Assembly (NCBI GenBank): GCA_027492795.1
Contig: JAPUEB010000023.1
Span: 1-64,000 of the forward strand
DNA from: Chryseobacterium sp.
GTDB taxonomy: Bacteria; Bacteroidota; Bacteroidia; Flavobacteriales; Weeksellaceae
Length of the DNA: 64,000 bases
Reading direction: 5' to 3'
The notes under the pieces were generated by a model. The model made no database searches, was not told the origin of the DNA, and saw only the letters and a program-made list of their open reading frames with translations. This document shows, in pieces, positions 51,857-60,694 of the stretch (its first letter is position 1; each line of letters starts with the position of its first letter). Made by a program: the position numbers and the translations under genes.

Positions 51857-52657
51857 TCAAATTTTATCGGTAAGGTCCCAAACATTAGGATTATAATTGT
51901 CCCAAATTTTCCAGTTGCCGTTTTCTGTTTTCCTTAAAAAGTAGTTTTGGGCGTTCATGGTGTGATAGTGGTGCGTATTACCTTCTTCATCGATAAAGTT
52001 AAGATTCCAGAATTCACTTGTAGAAATTACGATACTCTGTTCGTCCTGGCTTTTCATTTCAATATTGAATATTTCATAATTTGAATTCCGATTCAGATTC
52101 AACAAATATTTCTGGTTTTCCAACTTTCGCATATAATTGCTTATCCGGTTGTAGTAAGGCGAATCGATTATCACAAATTTTTCCGTTTCGTGCATATTGA
52201 TTTTTGGTAGCCCGCTGATCAACTTAAATTCACATTCTGCACATCCACGAATGAGCTCTATATAGCTGTTTTGATCTTCAGTGTTGATGTCTTCCTTAAT
52301 ATCTTCAGAAAGGGTGAGACCTTCATTTTTATTTTTTTGTATAAAATCGTTAAAATTTTCGTACCCAATAAAAATGCAAATTTTGTCCAAAGTTTTTATA
52401 AATCTAAGGTCTGTGGAAGCAGAATCGGAAATCTGATCCTCGAAAAACCGTTTTAAGGTGATTGCCGAAATAGTATTTCCAATCTGAAATTTTTTTTCAC
52501 CTTTCAGTATTGGGTTTTTCATCAAACTTTCGTTGATGATGTTGGATAAGGTGTTGTAGTGGCTTGTCTTCCATACATCCGAATATCCAAGCAATGAATT
52601 TTTTACCAGCTCGTTCTCCTTAAGTTCGGTTTTTATTTTAGCGAATGTCTTATACAT
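51857..52657 (-). CDS. uncharacterised protein with an N-terminal HTH-like domain common in Bacteroidota
   Basis: This 266-aa protein starts at ATG 52657; a longer frame adds 16 aromatic-rich residues that I do not trust. The N-terminal region (about 1-115) resembles a putative DNA-binding or regulatory domain frequent in Bacteroidota, with ISAITLKRFFED and LDKICIFIGYENFNDFIQKN as its signature. The C-terminal half (about 135-260) looks like an NTF2-like fold (AECEFKLISGLP, NYFLRKTENGNWKIWDNYNP). The combination suggests a ligand-responsive regulator. Both assignments are by eye and tentative. Confidence 0.6.
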   Translation of the reverse strand: MYKTFAKIKTELKENELVKNSLLGYSDVWKTSHYNTLSNIINESLMKNPILKGEKKFQIGNTISAITLKRFFEDQISDSASTDLRFIKTLDKICIFIGYENFNDFIQKNKNEGLTLSEDIKEDINTEDQNSYIELIRGCAECEFKLISGLPKINMHETEKFVIIDSPYYNRISNYMRKLENQKYLLNLNRNSNYEIFNIEMKSQDEQSIVISTSEFWNLNFIDEEGNTHHYHTMNAQNYFLRKTENGNWKIWDNYNPNVWDLTDKI

Positions 52658-52732
52658 ATTTTCCCAAATCCGTGTAAAAGTAAAAAAATAAAACGATTTT
52701 GGCAAAGAAGATTTTTGCAGATTGCATATTCA

Positions 52733-53491
52733 TTATAATTCTACCATTACGGGACAATGATCGGAATGAAAAACCTCCTTTAAAATTACCGCTCGAGAAA
52801 GTTTTTCCTTCATTTCGTACGTTACAAAATTGTAATCCAAACGCCATCCTTTGTTTCTCGCCCGTGAATTTTGTCGGTAACTCCACCACGAATAATTGTC
52901 GGGTTGATCATTGAAAAACCGAAAAGTGTCGATAAGTTCACATTCGTCGATAAATTTCGTCATCCAATCTCTTTCAATCGGTAAAAATCCCGAAACATTT
53001 TTCAAGCCTTCAGGATTATGAATGTCAATCGGTTTATGGCATATATTAAAGTCGCCGGAAATCACCAGATTGGGAATTGTTTTCTTTAAGTTTTTAATGT
53101 AATCCAAAAAATCGTAGCAAAACTGCAGCTTAAACTCTAATCTTTCGATATTTGACGCGGATGGAACATACACCGAAATCACAGAAAAATCTTCATAATC
53201 TGCACGAATAATTCGCCCCTCGTTATCGTAACTTTCTATTCCGCAACCGTATTCTACGTGCTTTGGTGCTGTTTTCGAGGCAATTCCAACGCCGCTGTAA
53301 CCTTTTCGCTGTGCAGAATGCCAAAAACTGTGGTAGCCAATTTTTTCAAGACTTTCTATGTCGATTTGGTCGTTTCCCGCCTTACTTTCCTGAATGCAAA
53401 TTACATCTGGATCCGCAACTTTCAGCCAACCTAAAAAATCTTTTGTAAATGCCGCACGAATTCCGTTGACGTTGTAGGAGATAATTTTCAT
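52733..53491 (-). CDS. xth: exodeoxyribonuclease III / AP endonuclease
   Basis: This 252-aa enzyme of the exonuclease-endonuclease-phosphatase superfamily cuts DNA at abasic sites and trims 3' ends. All core motifs are present: NVNGIRAA (metal-binding Asn), CIQESKA (catalytic Glu), VISGDFNICHKPIDIHNPEG (Asp and Asn), YSWWSYRQNSRARNKGWRLDYNFV and HSDHCPVMVEL (catalytic Asp-His). Length is standard. It lies 75 bp before the regulator-like gene on the same strand. Confidence 0.96.
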   Translation of the reverse strand: MKIISYNVNGIRAAFTKDFLGWLKVADPDVICIQESKAGNDQIDIESLEKIGYHSFWHSAQRKGYSGVGIASKTAPKHVEYGCGIESYDNEGRIIRADYEDFSVISVYVPSASNIERLEFKLQFCYDFLDYIKNLKKTIPNLVISGDFNICHKPIDIHNPEGLKNVSGFLPIERDWMTKFIDECELIDTFRFFNDQPDNYSWWSYRQNSRARNKGWRLDYNFVTYEMKEKLSRAVILKEVFHSDHCPVMVEL

Positions 53492-53584
53492 ACCCCAAAA
53501 ATATTAAAAAAGTTGCTGGTTTTTGATTTATTATTGCTGGTTTTTCTACAAACGGAATAAAACAATCTCAAACTACATCAAACC

Positions 53585-53623
53585 AAAAAAAGGGCGGAAA
53601 AAAACCGAAATTTTTCTCCGCCC
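53585..53623 (-). terminator. terminator of porX
   Basis: On the minus strand GGGCGGAGAAAAA and TTTTTTTCCGCCC form a long stem followed by a T-run, 35 bases beyond the porX stop codon. Confidence 0.9.
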
Positions 53624-53657
53624 AGAACCCAAATATCAAATAAACTATGAAAAAAAA

Positions 53658-55199
53658 TTATTTGGGCTCTAAAATACTTATAGGTACGATGCATTCTTCC
53701 AAAGAAATGCCACCGTGCTGATACGTGTCTTTGTAATAATTAACGTAATGATTGTAGTTTTTAGGATACGCCAAGAAAATATTATTTTTTGCAAAAATAT
53801 ATTTGGAACTCAAATTTCCTTTTGGTAAGAACAGTTTTTCTGGGTGATTTATTGCCCAAACATCGCCGTCATCAAAGGTTAAGCTTCTTCCGGTTTTGTA
53901 GCGGATGTTTGTAGAGGTTTCTCTGTCGCCCACAACTTTGCTTGGTTTTTTCACATAAATTGTTCCGTGGTCGGTAGTAATTACCAATTTGAAACCATTT
54001 TCGGCAGCCATTTTTATGATTTTTACCAGCGATGAATTTTCAAACCAATTATAGGTTAAAGAACGGAAGGTTTTGTCGTCCCGAATTAACTGGTCTATAA
54101 TATGGTTGTCGGTTTTTGCGTGGCTCAAAATATCGATGAAATTATAAACAATTGTCAATAAATCGTTGTTTTTGTGCTGATTGAATTCGTCCAAAATTTT
54201 TCTCTCAAAATCTGCATTCAATATTTTTAGATATTTCATTGATTTTGATGACAATCCGAGGCGTTTCATCTGGTCTTCCAAAAACTCGCGTTCGTGTTCG
54301 TTTTTGTTGCCTTCCTCATTATCGTTAAACCATTTATCAGGAAAACGTTTTTCTATTTCCGACGGCAAAAGTCCGGCAAAAAAGGAATTTCTGGCGTACT
54401 GAGTTGCTGTCGGCAAAATGCTGTAATAATAATCTTCGGAAGTTTTGTTGTAGTACTTTGTAAAAAGCGGTTCTATTACTTTCCACTGGTCGTAGCGAAG
54501 GTTATCAATCATCAATAAAAGAACCTTGTCTTTTTCTAGAACCGGTTTTACTTTATCTTTAAATAAAGTATGGCTCATCATCGGTTTTTCGCTGGAGTTT
54601 AGCCAATCTTCGTAATTATTTTCAATAAATTTTGAAAACTGAATGTTGGCTTCCTCTTTCTGCGATTGCAGCAAATCCGAAAAATCATTATCAAAAACTT
54701 TGTCGAATTTTATTTCCCAGTTCAGGATTTTCTTGTAATATTCCGCCCATTCATCGTAGGATTTCAGGTAAGAAAGCTCCATCGAAAGATTTCGGAATTC
54801 CTGTTGGTAAGTTTGTATTGTACGTTGTTCCACCAAATCATCTTCCTGAAGATTTTTTTTCAGGGAAAGCAAAATTTGGTTGGGATTTACGGGTTTTAGG
54901 ATGTAATCGGCAATTTGTGAGCCGATTGCTTCTTCCATAATGTGTTCTTCCTCGCTTTTGGTTACCATAACAATCTTTACGGAACTGTCTTTTTCCTTAA
55001 TCATTGGGATGGCTTCCAACCCAGAAATTCCCGGCATATTTTCATCCAAGAAGGTTAAAGCAAATTTTTGAGATTCTATTAATTCTAAGGCTTCGTTCAC
55101 ATTGTTTACAGGAGTAACTTTATAGCCTTTATTTTCTAAAAATACGATATGTGGCCTAAGTAAATCTACCTCATCATCAATCCAAAGTATTTTCGACAT
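53658..55199 (-). CDS. porX: PorX, response regulator with PglZ domain controlling type IX secretion
   Basis: PorX works with the kinase PorY and sigma factor SigP to control expression of type IX secretion genes in Bacteroidota. The 513-aa protein has a receiver domain (1-120; phosphoacceptor Asp52 in LTFLDENMPG, Lys102 in YILKPVNP). A coiled helical linker follows, then a PglZ domain of the alkaline phosphatase superfamily (about 210-513) with metal-ligand motifs LLLMIDNLRYDQW, FFAGLLPSE, TTDHGT and QHGGISLEECIVP. The window also encodes four T9SS cargo proteins. The porY and sigP genes are not adjacent. The gene has its own promoter and terminator. Confidence 0.95.
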   Translation of the reverse strand: MSKILWIDDEVDLLRPHIVFLENKGYKVTPVNNVNEALELIESQKFALTFLDENMPGISGLEAIPMIKEKDSSVKIVMVTKSEEEHIMEEAIGSQIADYILKPVNPNQILLSLKKNLQEDDLVEQRTIQTYQQEFRNLSMELSYLKSYDEWAEYYKKILNWEIKFDKVFDNDFSDLLQSQKEEANIQFSKFIENNYEDWLNSSEKPMMSHTLFKDKVKPVLEKDKVLLLMIDNLRYDQWKVIEPLFTKYYNKTSEDYYYSILPTATQYARNSFFAGLLPSEIEKRFPDKWFNDNEEGNKNEHEREFLEDQMKRLGLSSKSMKYLKILNADFERKILDEFNQHKNNDLLTIVYNFIDILSHAKTDNHIIDQLIRDDKTFRSLTYNWFENSSLVKIIKMAAENGFKLVITTDHGTIYVKKPSKVVGDRETSTNIRYKTGRSLTFDDGDVWAINHPEKLFLPKGNLSSKYIFAKNNIFLAYPKNYNHYVNYYKDTYQHGGISLEECIVPISILEPK

Positions 55200-55260
55200 A
55201 AATTTTTTTGTTTAGGTTTTTGTGCAGCGCGGCGATAAAGCAACTACACATATAAAGCAC

Positions 55261-55295
55261 CAAAAATACGACCAAAACTTCTTAATTATACCAAA
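55261..55295 (-). promoter_or_regulatory. probable porX promoter
   Basis: On the minus strand TTTG (55292-55295) and TATTTTTG (55261-55268) are spaced by 23 bp and fit the Bacteroidota consensus. The -7 box is 61 bp upstream of the start. Confidence 0.4.
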
Positions 55296-55425
55296 AAAAA
55301 ACTTACAATAAGTTAAATTTCAGTTAATTTTTGTGTAATTGTGCTTATACCGCCACATAAAGGCTTCTGATTTACCGAAGCCAGTAAAAATTCTTTAATT
55401 TTGTTCATTATTCTAAAATCAGCTT

Positions 55426-56640
55426 GTGCAGAACAAACTAAAAATTATCAACGACCCTGTTCACGGATTTGTAAAGATTCCCTACGAAATTATTTTTGAC
55501 GTTATTGAGCATCCCTATTTTCAAAGGTTGCGCAGGATTTCACAAACGGGCCTTCTCAACTTAATATTTCCTGGAGCTACACATACAAGATTTCACCATG
55601 CAATTGGTGCAATGCACCTTATGTTCACTGCACTGGAAGGTTTGAAACTGAAAGGGATAAAAATTACTAAAGAAGAGGAACAAGCCGCTATGCTTGCTAT
55701 TTTGATGCACGATATGGGACACGGTCCCTTTTCTCACGCTTTGGAAAATATGCTGATGGACGATTGGCACCACGAAAAACTGTCGCTGCTACTGATGAAC
55801 GAAATTAATAAAGAATTTCAAGGCAAACTTTCTATGAGCATAGAAATGTTCCAGGGAAAATATCACCGAAAATTTTTCAATCAGTTGATATCCTCGCAAT
55901 TGGATGTGGATCGGTTGGATTATCTGAAGCGAGACAGCTTCTATACCGGTGTAACGGAAGGAAACATCAACACGCAGCGCATCATATCCATGATGAATGT
56001 GGCAAATGAGGAATTGGTAATAGACGATAAAGGAATTTACTCCATTGAAAATTTTCTTACAGCACGTATGTTTATGTACTGGCAAGTGTATTATCATAAA
56101 ACCGCTTCATTAGCCGAACATCTTTTGGTGAAAATTCTGCAAAGAGCAAAAACTCTAACTTTAGCTGGGGAAGATCTTCAGGCACCGCATAATCTAAAGT
56201 ATTTTTTAGAAAAAGAAAAATCTTTGAAGGCCACTGACGAGGATATTCTTAGATTCACAGAGCTGGATGATAATGATATTATACAGGCAATGAAACTTTG
56301 GACGAAAAATGATGACTTCGTATTATCTTACTTATGCAAATGCGTAACAGAAAGAAAATTGCCGAAAACCACCATTTCCAGTGTTCCGTTTTCTACTATG
56401 GAGATTGAAGAGAAAATCAGTAAAGCCAATAAGTATTTTGGTATTGATGAAGGGGCAGAGTTGGTAGATGAAATCAATAGAAACCTTTTGCCCTATAATT
56501 CTGAGCAGCAACCTATAATGCTATTGAGAAAAAATGGCGAAAAGGTTCATCTGCATAAGTTTGAAGGACAAATATTATCGTCGTTTATTACTGCGGATTC
56601 CACTCGATATATATTAGCTTTCCCAAGGGAAATTAGTTAA
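55426..56640 (+). CDS. HD-domain phosphohydrolase
   Basis: This 404-aa protein has the HD fold of dGTPase/SAMHD1-like enzymes: the first His in RFHHAIGAMHL, the HD pair in ILMHDMGHGPFSHALE and a distal Asp in QLDVDRLDYLKRDSFYTG. It may hydrolyse a nucleotide triphosphate, but the actual substrate in this family is often unknown. The start is GTG at 55426, which places the family's IINDPVHGF motif near residue 8. A TAATTTTG -7-like box lies 23 bp upstream. The lpxD gene follows 53 bp downstream but has its own promoter. Confidence 0.88.
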   Translation: MQNKLKIINDPVHGFVKIPYEIIFDVIEHPYFQRLRRISQTGLLNLIFPGATHTRFHHAIGAMHLMFTALEGLKLKGIKITKEEEQAAMLAILMHDMGHGPFSHALENMLMDDWHHEKLSLLLMNEINKEFQGKLSMSIEMFQGKYHRKFFNQLISSQLDVDRLDYLKRDSFYTGVTEGNINTQRIISMMNVANEELVIDDKGIYSIENFLTARMFMYWQVYYHKTASLAEHLLVKILQRAKTLTLAGEDLQAPHNLKYFLEKEKSLKATDEDILRFTELDDNDIIQAMKLWTKNDDFVLSYLCKCVTERKLPKTTISSVPFSTMEIEEKISKANKYFGIDEGAELVDEINRNLLPYNSEQQPIMLLRKNGEKVHLHKFEGQILSSFITADSTRYILAFPREIS

Positions 56641-56657
56641 TATTTTTCACATTGCAT

Positions 56658-56686
56658 TTTGTTTTTTAGGGAAATTGTTATCTTTG
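56658..56686 (+). promoter_or_regulatory. promoter of the lipid A operon with near-leaderless start
   Basis: TTTG (56658-56661) is followed after exactly 17 bp by TATCTTTG (56679-56686), a full match to the Bacteroidota consensus. The lpxD ATG is at 56693, only 7 bp after the -7 box, so the mRNA should start at or within a few bases of the start codon. The position also rules out the upstream TTG at 56675 as start. Confidence 0.75.
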
Positions 56687-56692
56687 CAGGAT

Positions 56693-57724
56693 ATGGAATT
56701 TACAGCTTCGCAGATTGCAGGTTTTATCAACGGAAAAATCATTGGTGATGGCAACACAGTTATCAAGGGCGTATCGCCAATTGAGAGAGGGGAGCCGGGT
56801 CATCTTTCTTTTGTAGCGCAGGAACGTTTTGCGCCTTATCTTGAAACCTCACAGTGCTCTGTACTTGTAGTTTCACGGAAGCTTTTAGAAGAAAAAACCT
56901 ATAAGCCTACCATTATCGCTGTAGATGACGCTTATCTTTCTTTTCAGGTGCTGATGAATCTTTACGAGCAAATGCGCGGAAAGAAAACCGGAATTGAAGA
57001 AGGTTCTAAAATACACGAAACTGCAGAAATTGGAATCGATACCTATGTTGGTTCATTTTCCTATATATCAGAAAAGGCAAAAATTGGCGACGGCACTCAA
57101 ATTCATCCACAGGTTTATATCGGCAAAAATGTAAAAATAGGGCAGAATTGTAGAATAGACAGTGGAGTTAGAATTTATGACTACACCATTATTGGCGATA
57201 ACTGCACCATCCATGCAAACAGCGTAATTGGCAGCGACGGTTTCGGATTTCAACCAACAAAAGAAGGTTATAATAAAATACCCCAACTTGGGAATGTAGT
57301 AGTTGAAGATAACGTTGAAATCGGCTCCAATTGCTGTATAGACAGAGGTACAATTGGTTCTACCATTATTGGTAAAGGCACAAAAATAGACAACCTCATT
57401 CAGATAGCGCATAATGTAAAAATTGGCCAGAACAACGTAATTGCAGCCCAGGCCGGAATTGCAGGTTCCACATCTATTGGAGATTGGAATATGATAGGCG
57501 GACAAGCCGGAATTGTAGGCCATATTTCTATAGGAAACCAAGTGAAGATTCAGGCTCAGAGCGGTGTAAACTCCAATACAAAAGACGGCGAAATACTCTA
57601 CGGGTCTCCTGCGATAAACGCTGGCGAATATAGAAGGAACTATGTACACTTTAGAAAATTTACAGAAATTGTAAAAAGAATTAATAACCTAGAAAATAAT
57701 TCAAAACAGAAACCCAATGAGTGA
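56693..57724 (+). CDS. lpxD: UDP-3-O-acylglucosamine N-acyltransferase
   Basis: LpxD adds the second 3-hydroxyacyl chain to the UDP-glucosamine lipid A precursor. The 343-aa protein starts at ATG 56693 as set by the promoter. It has an N-terminal uridine-binding domain (FTASQIAGFINGKIIGDGN) and a long left-handed beta-helix (about 105-320), with IHANSVIGSDGFGFQPTKEGYNKIPQLG holding the catalytic His. A C-terminal helix ends it. lpxC-fabZ starts 8 bp before its stop, so they are translationally coupled. A second LpxD-like gene lies at 60695. Confidence 0.95.
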   Translation: MEFTASQIAGFINGKIIGDGNTVIKGVSPIERGEPGHLSFVAQERFAPYLETSQCSVLVVSRKLLEEKTYKPTIIAVDDAYLSFQVLMNLYEQMRGKKTGIEEGSKIHETAEIGIDTYVGSFSYISEKAKIGDGTQIHPQVYIGKNVKIGQNCRIDSGVRIYDYTIIGDNCTIHANSVIGSDGFGFQPTKEGYNKIPQLGNVVVEDNVEIGSNCCIDRGTIGSTIIGKGTKIDNLIQIAHNVKIGQNNVIAAQAGIAGSTSIGDWNMIGGQAGIVGHISIGNQVKIQAQSGVNSNTKDGEILYGSPAINAGEYRRNYVHFRKFTEIVKRINNLENNSKQKPNE

Positions 57725-59123
57725 TATGCAAAAAACCCTGAAAGAAGAAGTTACGCTTTCAGGAATAGGGCTGCACACAGGTAAGGAAGTAACCCTCACC
57801 ATAAAGCCTGCCAAAGAAAATGCCGGCTTTGTTTTTGTACGTACCGATTTGGAGGGAAATCCCCAAGTTGAAGCCGATGTAAACCATGTTACCACCACCG
57901 AGAGAGGTACCACTTTGGAAAAGCTAGGTGTAAGAATTCATACATGTGAACATCTTTTGGCTGCATTGGTTGGTTGCGATGTAGATAATGCCGTTTTAGA
58001 AATGAACAGCGCCGAACCCCCGATTTTGGACGGTTCTTCAAAATATTTTGTAGAAGCTATAGAAAAGGCAGGAGTAGTAGAACAAGGTATAGCTAGAGAG
58101 TATCTTGTGATAAAAGAGGTGCTGAATTATGTTGATCCCAGTTCTGGTTCAGAAATTACCATCATTCCATCCGATAACTATGAAATTACGACGATGGTAG
58201 ATTTTGGGACCAAAGTTTTGGGAACTCAAAATGCAACCTTGAAGGATATTTCCGAATTTGGAACAGAGATTGCCTCCGCACGAACCTTCAGCTTCCTTCA
58301 TGAACTTGAAATGCTTTTGGATGCAGGTTTAATTAAAGGTGGAGATATTTCTAATGCAATTGTATATGTAGATAAAGAACTCACTGCAGAAACCGCAGAA
58401 AAACTAAAAAAGGCATTCGGAAAAGATAAAGTCTCCATACGTCCCAACGGAATATTAGACAACCTTACACTCAATTATCCTAATGAGGCTGCAAGACACA
58501 AACTTCTCGATGTAATAGGGGATTTAGCTTTGGTTGGGGTGAAAATTAAAGGAAAAGTTATTGCCAATAAGCCCGGGCATTTTGTAAATACACAGTTTGC
58601 AAAAAAACTTAACCGACAATGGAAACTTCAGAAAAAGAAAAATGTACCAGATTTCGATCTTTCAAAACCACCAGTTTTTGATATCAAAGGAATCATGAGA
58701 CTTATGCCTCATCGCTATCCATTCCTACTGATAGATAAAGTTTTGGAGCTTTCTGAAACACATGTTGTAGGATTAAAAAATGTTACCTTCAACGAGCCGT
58801 ATTTTGTGGGCCACTTTCCAAAAGAACCAGTAATGCCTGGAGTGTTGCAAGTTGAAGCTTTGGCACAAACAGGTGGAATACTTGTGCTTGCAAGCGTACC
58901 GGATCCCGAAAACTATTCCACCTATTTTATTAAGATAGATAAGGTGAAATTCAAGAAAAAAGTAGTTCCTGGTGACACTATTATTTTTAAAATTGAACTT
59001 ATTTCACCAATCAGAAGAGGAATAGTTCACATGCAGGGTTATGGATATGTAGGAGAAAACGTTGTGGTAGAAGCAGAATTAATGGCACAAGTTGCTAAAA
59101 ATAAAACCGAGGAACAACAATGA
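57717..59123 (+). CDS. lpxC/fabZ: bifunctional LpxC deacetylase / FabZ dehydratase
   Basis: This fusion joins two enzymes that compete for 3-hydroxyacyl-ACP. LpxC (about residues 1-310) is the zinc deacetylase that commits UDP-GlcNAc to lipid A; its metal histidines lie in HTCEHLLAALVG and LDVIGDLALVG (Asp), and ARTFSFLHELEML is also seen. FabZ (about 320-468) dehydrates 3-hydroxyacyl-ACP for fatty acid elongation; RYPFLLIDKV and GHFPKEPVMPGVLQVEALAQ hold its catalytic His and Glu. The fusion is typical of Bacteroidota. It overlaps lpxD by 8 bp and lpxA by 4 bp. A second ATG three codons in is a possible start. Confidence 0.97.
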   Translation: MSDMQKTLKEEVTLSGIGLHTGKEVTLTIKPAKENAGFVFVRTDLEGNPQVEADVNHVTTTERGTTLEKLGVRIHTCEHLLAALVGCDVDNAVLEMNSAEPPILDGSSKYFVEAIEKAGVVEQGIAREYLVIKEVLNYVDPSSGSEITIIPSDNYEITTMVDFGTKVLGTQNATLKDISEFGTEIASARTFSFLHELEMLLDAGLIKGGDISNAIVYVDKELTAETAEKLKKAFGKDKVSIRPNGILDNLTLNYPNEAARHKLLDVIGDLALVGVKIKGKVIANKPGHFVNTQFAKKLNRQWKLQKKKNVPDFDLSKPPVFDIKGIMRLMPHRYPFLLIDKVLELSETHVVGLKNVTFNEPYFVGHFPKEPVMPGVLQVEALAQTGGILVLASVPDPENYSTYFIKIDKVKFKKKVVPGDTIIFKIELISPIRRGIVHMQGYGYVGENVVVEAELMAQVAKNKTEEQQ

Positions 59124-59908
59124 TACACCAATTAGCAGCCGTTGACAAACGTGCAAAAATTGCAAAAAATGTAATTGTGGAACCATTCACTACTATCGCT
59201 GCTGATGTGGAAATAGATGAAGGAACTTGGATTGGCCCCAACGTAACCATTATGGATGGCGCAAGAATAGGTAAAAACTGCAGAATTTTTCCTGGAACGG
59301 TAATTTCTGCAATTCCACAAGACTTAAAATTCGATGGTGAGGATACACAGGTTATTATTGGGGACGGAACTACAATCCGAGAATGTGTTACCATCAACCG
59401 TGGTACAAAAGCCCTCGGATACACAAAACTTGGTAAAGATTGCTTGATTATGGCAACGTCTCACATTGCACACGACTGTGTTATCGGAAACAATGTGATT
59501 ATTGTAAACGGTTGCGGAATTGCAGGACACGTGGAAATTGGCGATTTTACAGTGATGGGAGGACTTTCTGCGGTTCATCAATTTGGAAAAATAGGAAAAC
59601 ACGTGATGATTTCCGGAGGAACTTTGGTTAGAAAAGACATTCCGCCTTATATAAAGGTAGCTAGAGAGCCGATGAGTTATGCGGGAATTAACTCTGTAGG
59701 TTTAAGGAGGAGGGGTTTCAGCAATGAGAAAATCTTTGAAATCCAAAAAATTTACCGCTATCTTTTTCAAATGAAGATGAATGTTTCGCAAGCAACAAGC
59801 ATCATCGAAAAAGAAATGCTTCCCACTGCAGAACGCGATGAAATTTTAGAATTTATCAAAAATTCTCCTCGCGGAATCGTGAAAGGTTACGGAACAGGGA
59901 AGGAGTAA
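59120..59908 (+). CDS. lpxA: acyl-ACP-UDP-N-acetylglucosamine O-acyltransferase
   Basis: LpxA makes the first step of lipid A, adding a 3-hydroxyacyl chain to UDP-GlcNAc. The 262-aa protein has a left-handed beta-helix of hexapeptide repeats (about 1-185) and a C-terminal helical domain. The family segment MATSHIAHDCVIGNNVIIVN carries the catalytic His, and GGLSAVHQFGKIGKHVMISGG and NSVGLRRRGFS follow. It overlaps lpxC-fabZ by 4 bp. efp follows after a 128-bp gap containing heptamer arrays. Confidence 0.97.
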   Translation: MIHQLAAVDKRAKIAKNVIVEPFTTIAADVEIDEGTWIGPNVTIMDGARIGKNCRIFPGTVISAIPQDLKFDGEDTQVIIGDGTTIRECVTINRGTKALGYTKLGKDCLIMATSHIAHDCVIGNNVIIVNGCGIAGHVEIGDFTVMGGLSAVHQFGKIGKHVMISGGTLVRKDIPPYIKVAREPMSYAGINSVGLRRRGFSNEKIFEIQKIYRYLFQMKMNVSQATSIIEKEMLPTAERDEILEFIKNSPRGIVKGYGTGKE

Positions 59909-59910
59909 TT

Positions 59911-60026
59911 GAGTTTGAGAGTGGGAGAGTTTGAGCGTAAAAACTGAAACTTAAGACTTGAAACTTTAAACAAAAAATTAATAATCAGTTCAAGACCTTA
60001 AACCTTGAACATCAAACTTTAAACAA
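59911..60026. repeat. short-repeat arrays between lpxA and efp
   Basis: GAGTTTGAGAGTGGGAGAGTTTGAG is followed by units such as GAAACTT, AAGACTT, GAAACTT, AAAC and later CTTAAAC, CTTGAAC, ATCAAAC, TTTAAAC. Most run in 7-bp steps. They fill the whole gap and end near the efp start. Confidence 0.65.
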
Positions 60027-60036
60027 AATTTTTTAA

Positions 60037-60600
60037 ATGGCAACAAGCAACGATATCAAAAAAGGATTATGTATTGAATACAGCAACGATATCTACAAAG
60101 TAATTGAGTTTCTACACGTAAAACCTGGGAAAGGTCCCGCTTTCGTGAGAACAAAATTAAAATCGGTAACCAATGGAAAAGTGATCGACAATACTTTTTC
60201 TGCAGGACACAAAATTGATGAGGTGAAAGTGATCACTAGAAAGTTTCAATATCTGTATGATGATGAAAATGGTTTTCATTTCATGAATAATGATGACTTT
60301 TCGCAATTGTATCTTAACAAAGAAATGATTGAAAATTCACAGTTTATGAAAGCTGGTGAAGAAGTGACCATCATTTTGAAGGAAGCAGATGAAACGCCAC
60401 TTTCTGCGGAAATTCCTCCAACAGTATATTTGGATGTTGTGGAAGCAGATCCCGGCGTAAAAGGAAATACTGCGACAAACGCTCTGAAAAACGCTATCGT
60501 GGAAACTGGAGCAAGAGTAATGGTTCCGCTTTTCATCGAGCCGGGCGACAGGATTAAGGTAAACACCGAAGACGGTTCTTACCTGGAAAGAGTAAAATAA
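60037..60600 (+). CDS. efp: translation elongation factor P
   Basis: EF-P relieves ribosome stalling at proline runs. The 187-aa protein has the three beta-barrel domains of the family: domain I with the loop HVKPGKGPAFVRTKLK, domain II (YLYDDENGFHFMNNDDFSQ) and domain III (DPGVKGNTATNALKNAIVETGARVMVPLFIEPGD). The tip lysine of the loop (about Lys34) is the site modified in many species; which modification occurs here is unknown. It follows lpxA after 128 bp of repeat arrays and is followed by a hairpin. Confidence 0.97.
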   Translation: MATSNDIKKGLCIEYSNDIYKVIEFLHVKPGKGPAFVRTKLKSVTNGKVIDNTFSAGHKIDEVKVITRKFQYLYDDENGFHFMNNDDFSQLYLNKEMIENSQFMKAGEEVTIILKEADETPLSAEIPPTVYLDVVEADPGVKGNTATNALKNAIVETGARVMVPLFIEPGDRIKVNTEDGSYLERVK

Positions 60601-60609
60601 CATCAGGAA

Positions 60610-60638
60610 GCAGGAAGTTGAAAAATTTCCTGTTTTTC
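60610..60638 (+). terminator. possible terminator of efp
   Basis: CAGGAA and TTTCCTG flank a loop of about 10 bases and are followed by TTTTTC, 10 bases after the efp stop. Confidence 0.6.
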
Positions 60639-60694
60639 GTTTTAAAATCATTCAAAAAACTTCGGTCTTCTCACTTCAAACTTCAAGCTTTAAA

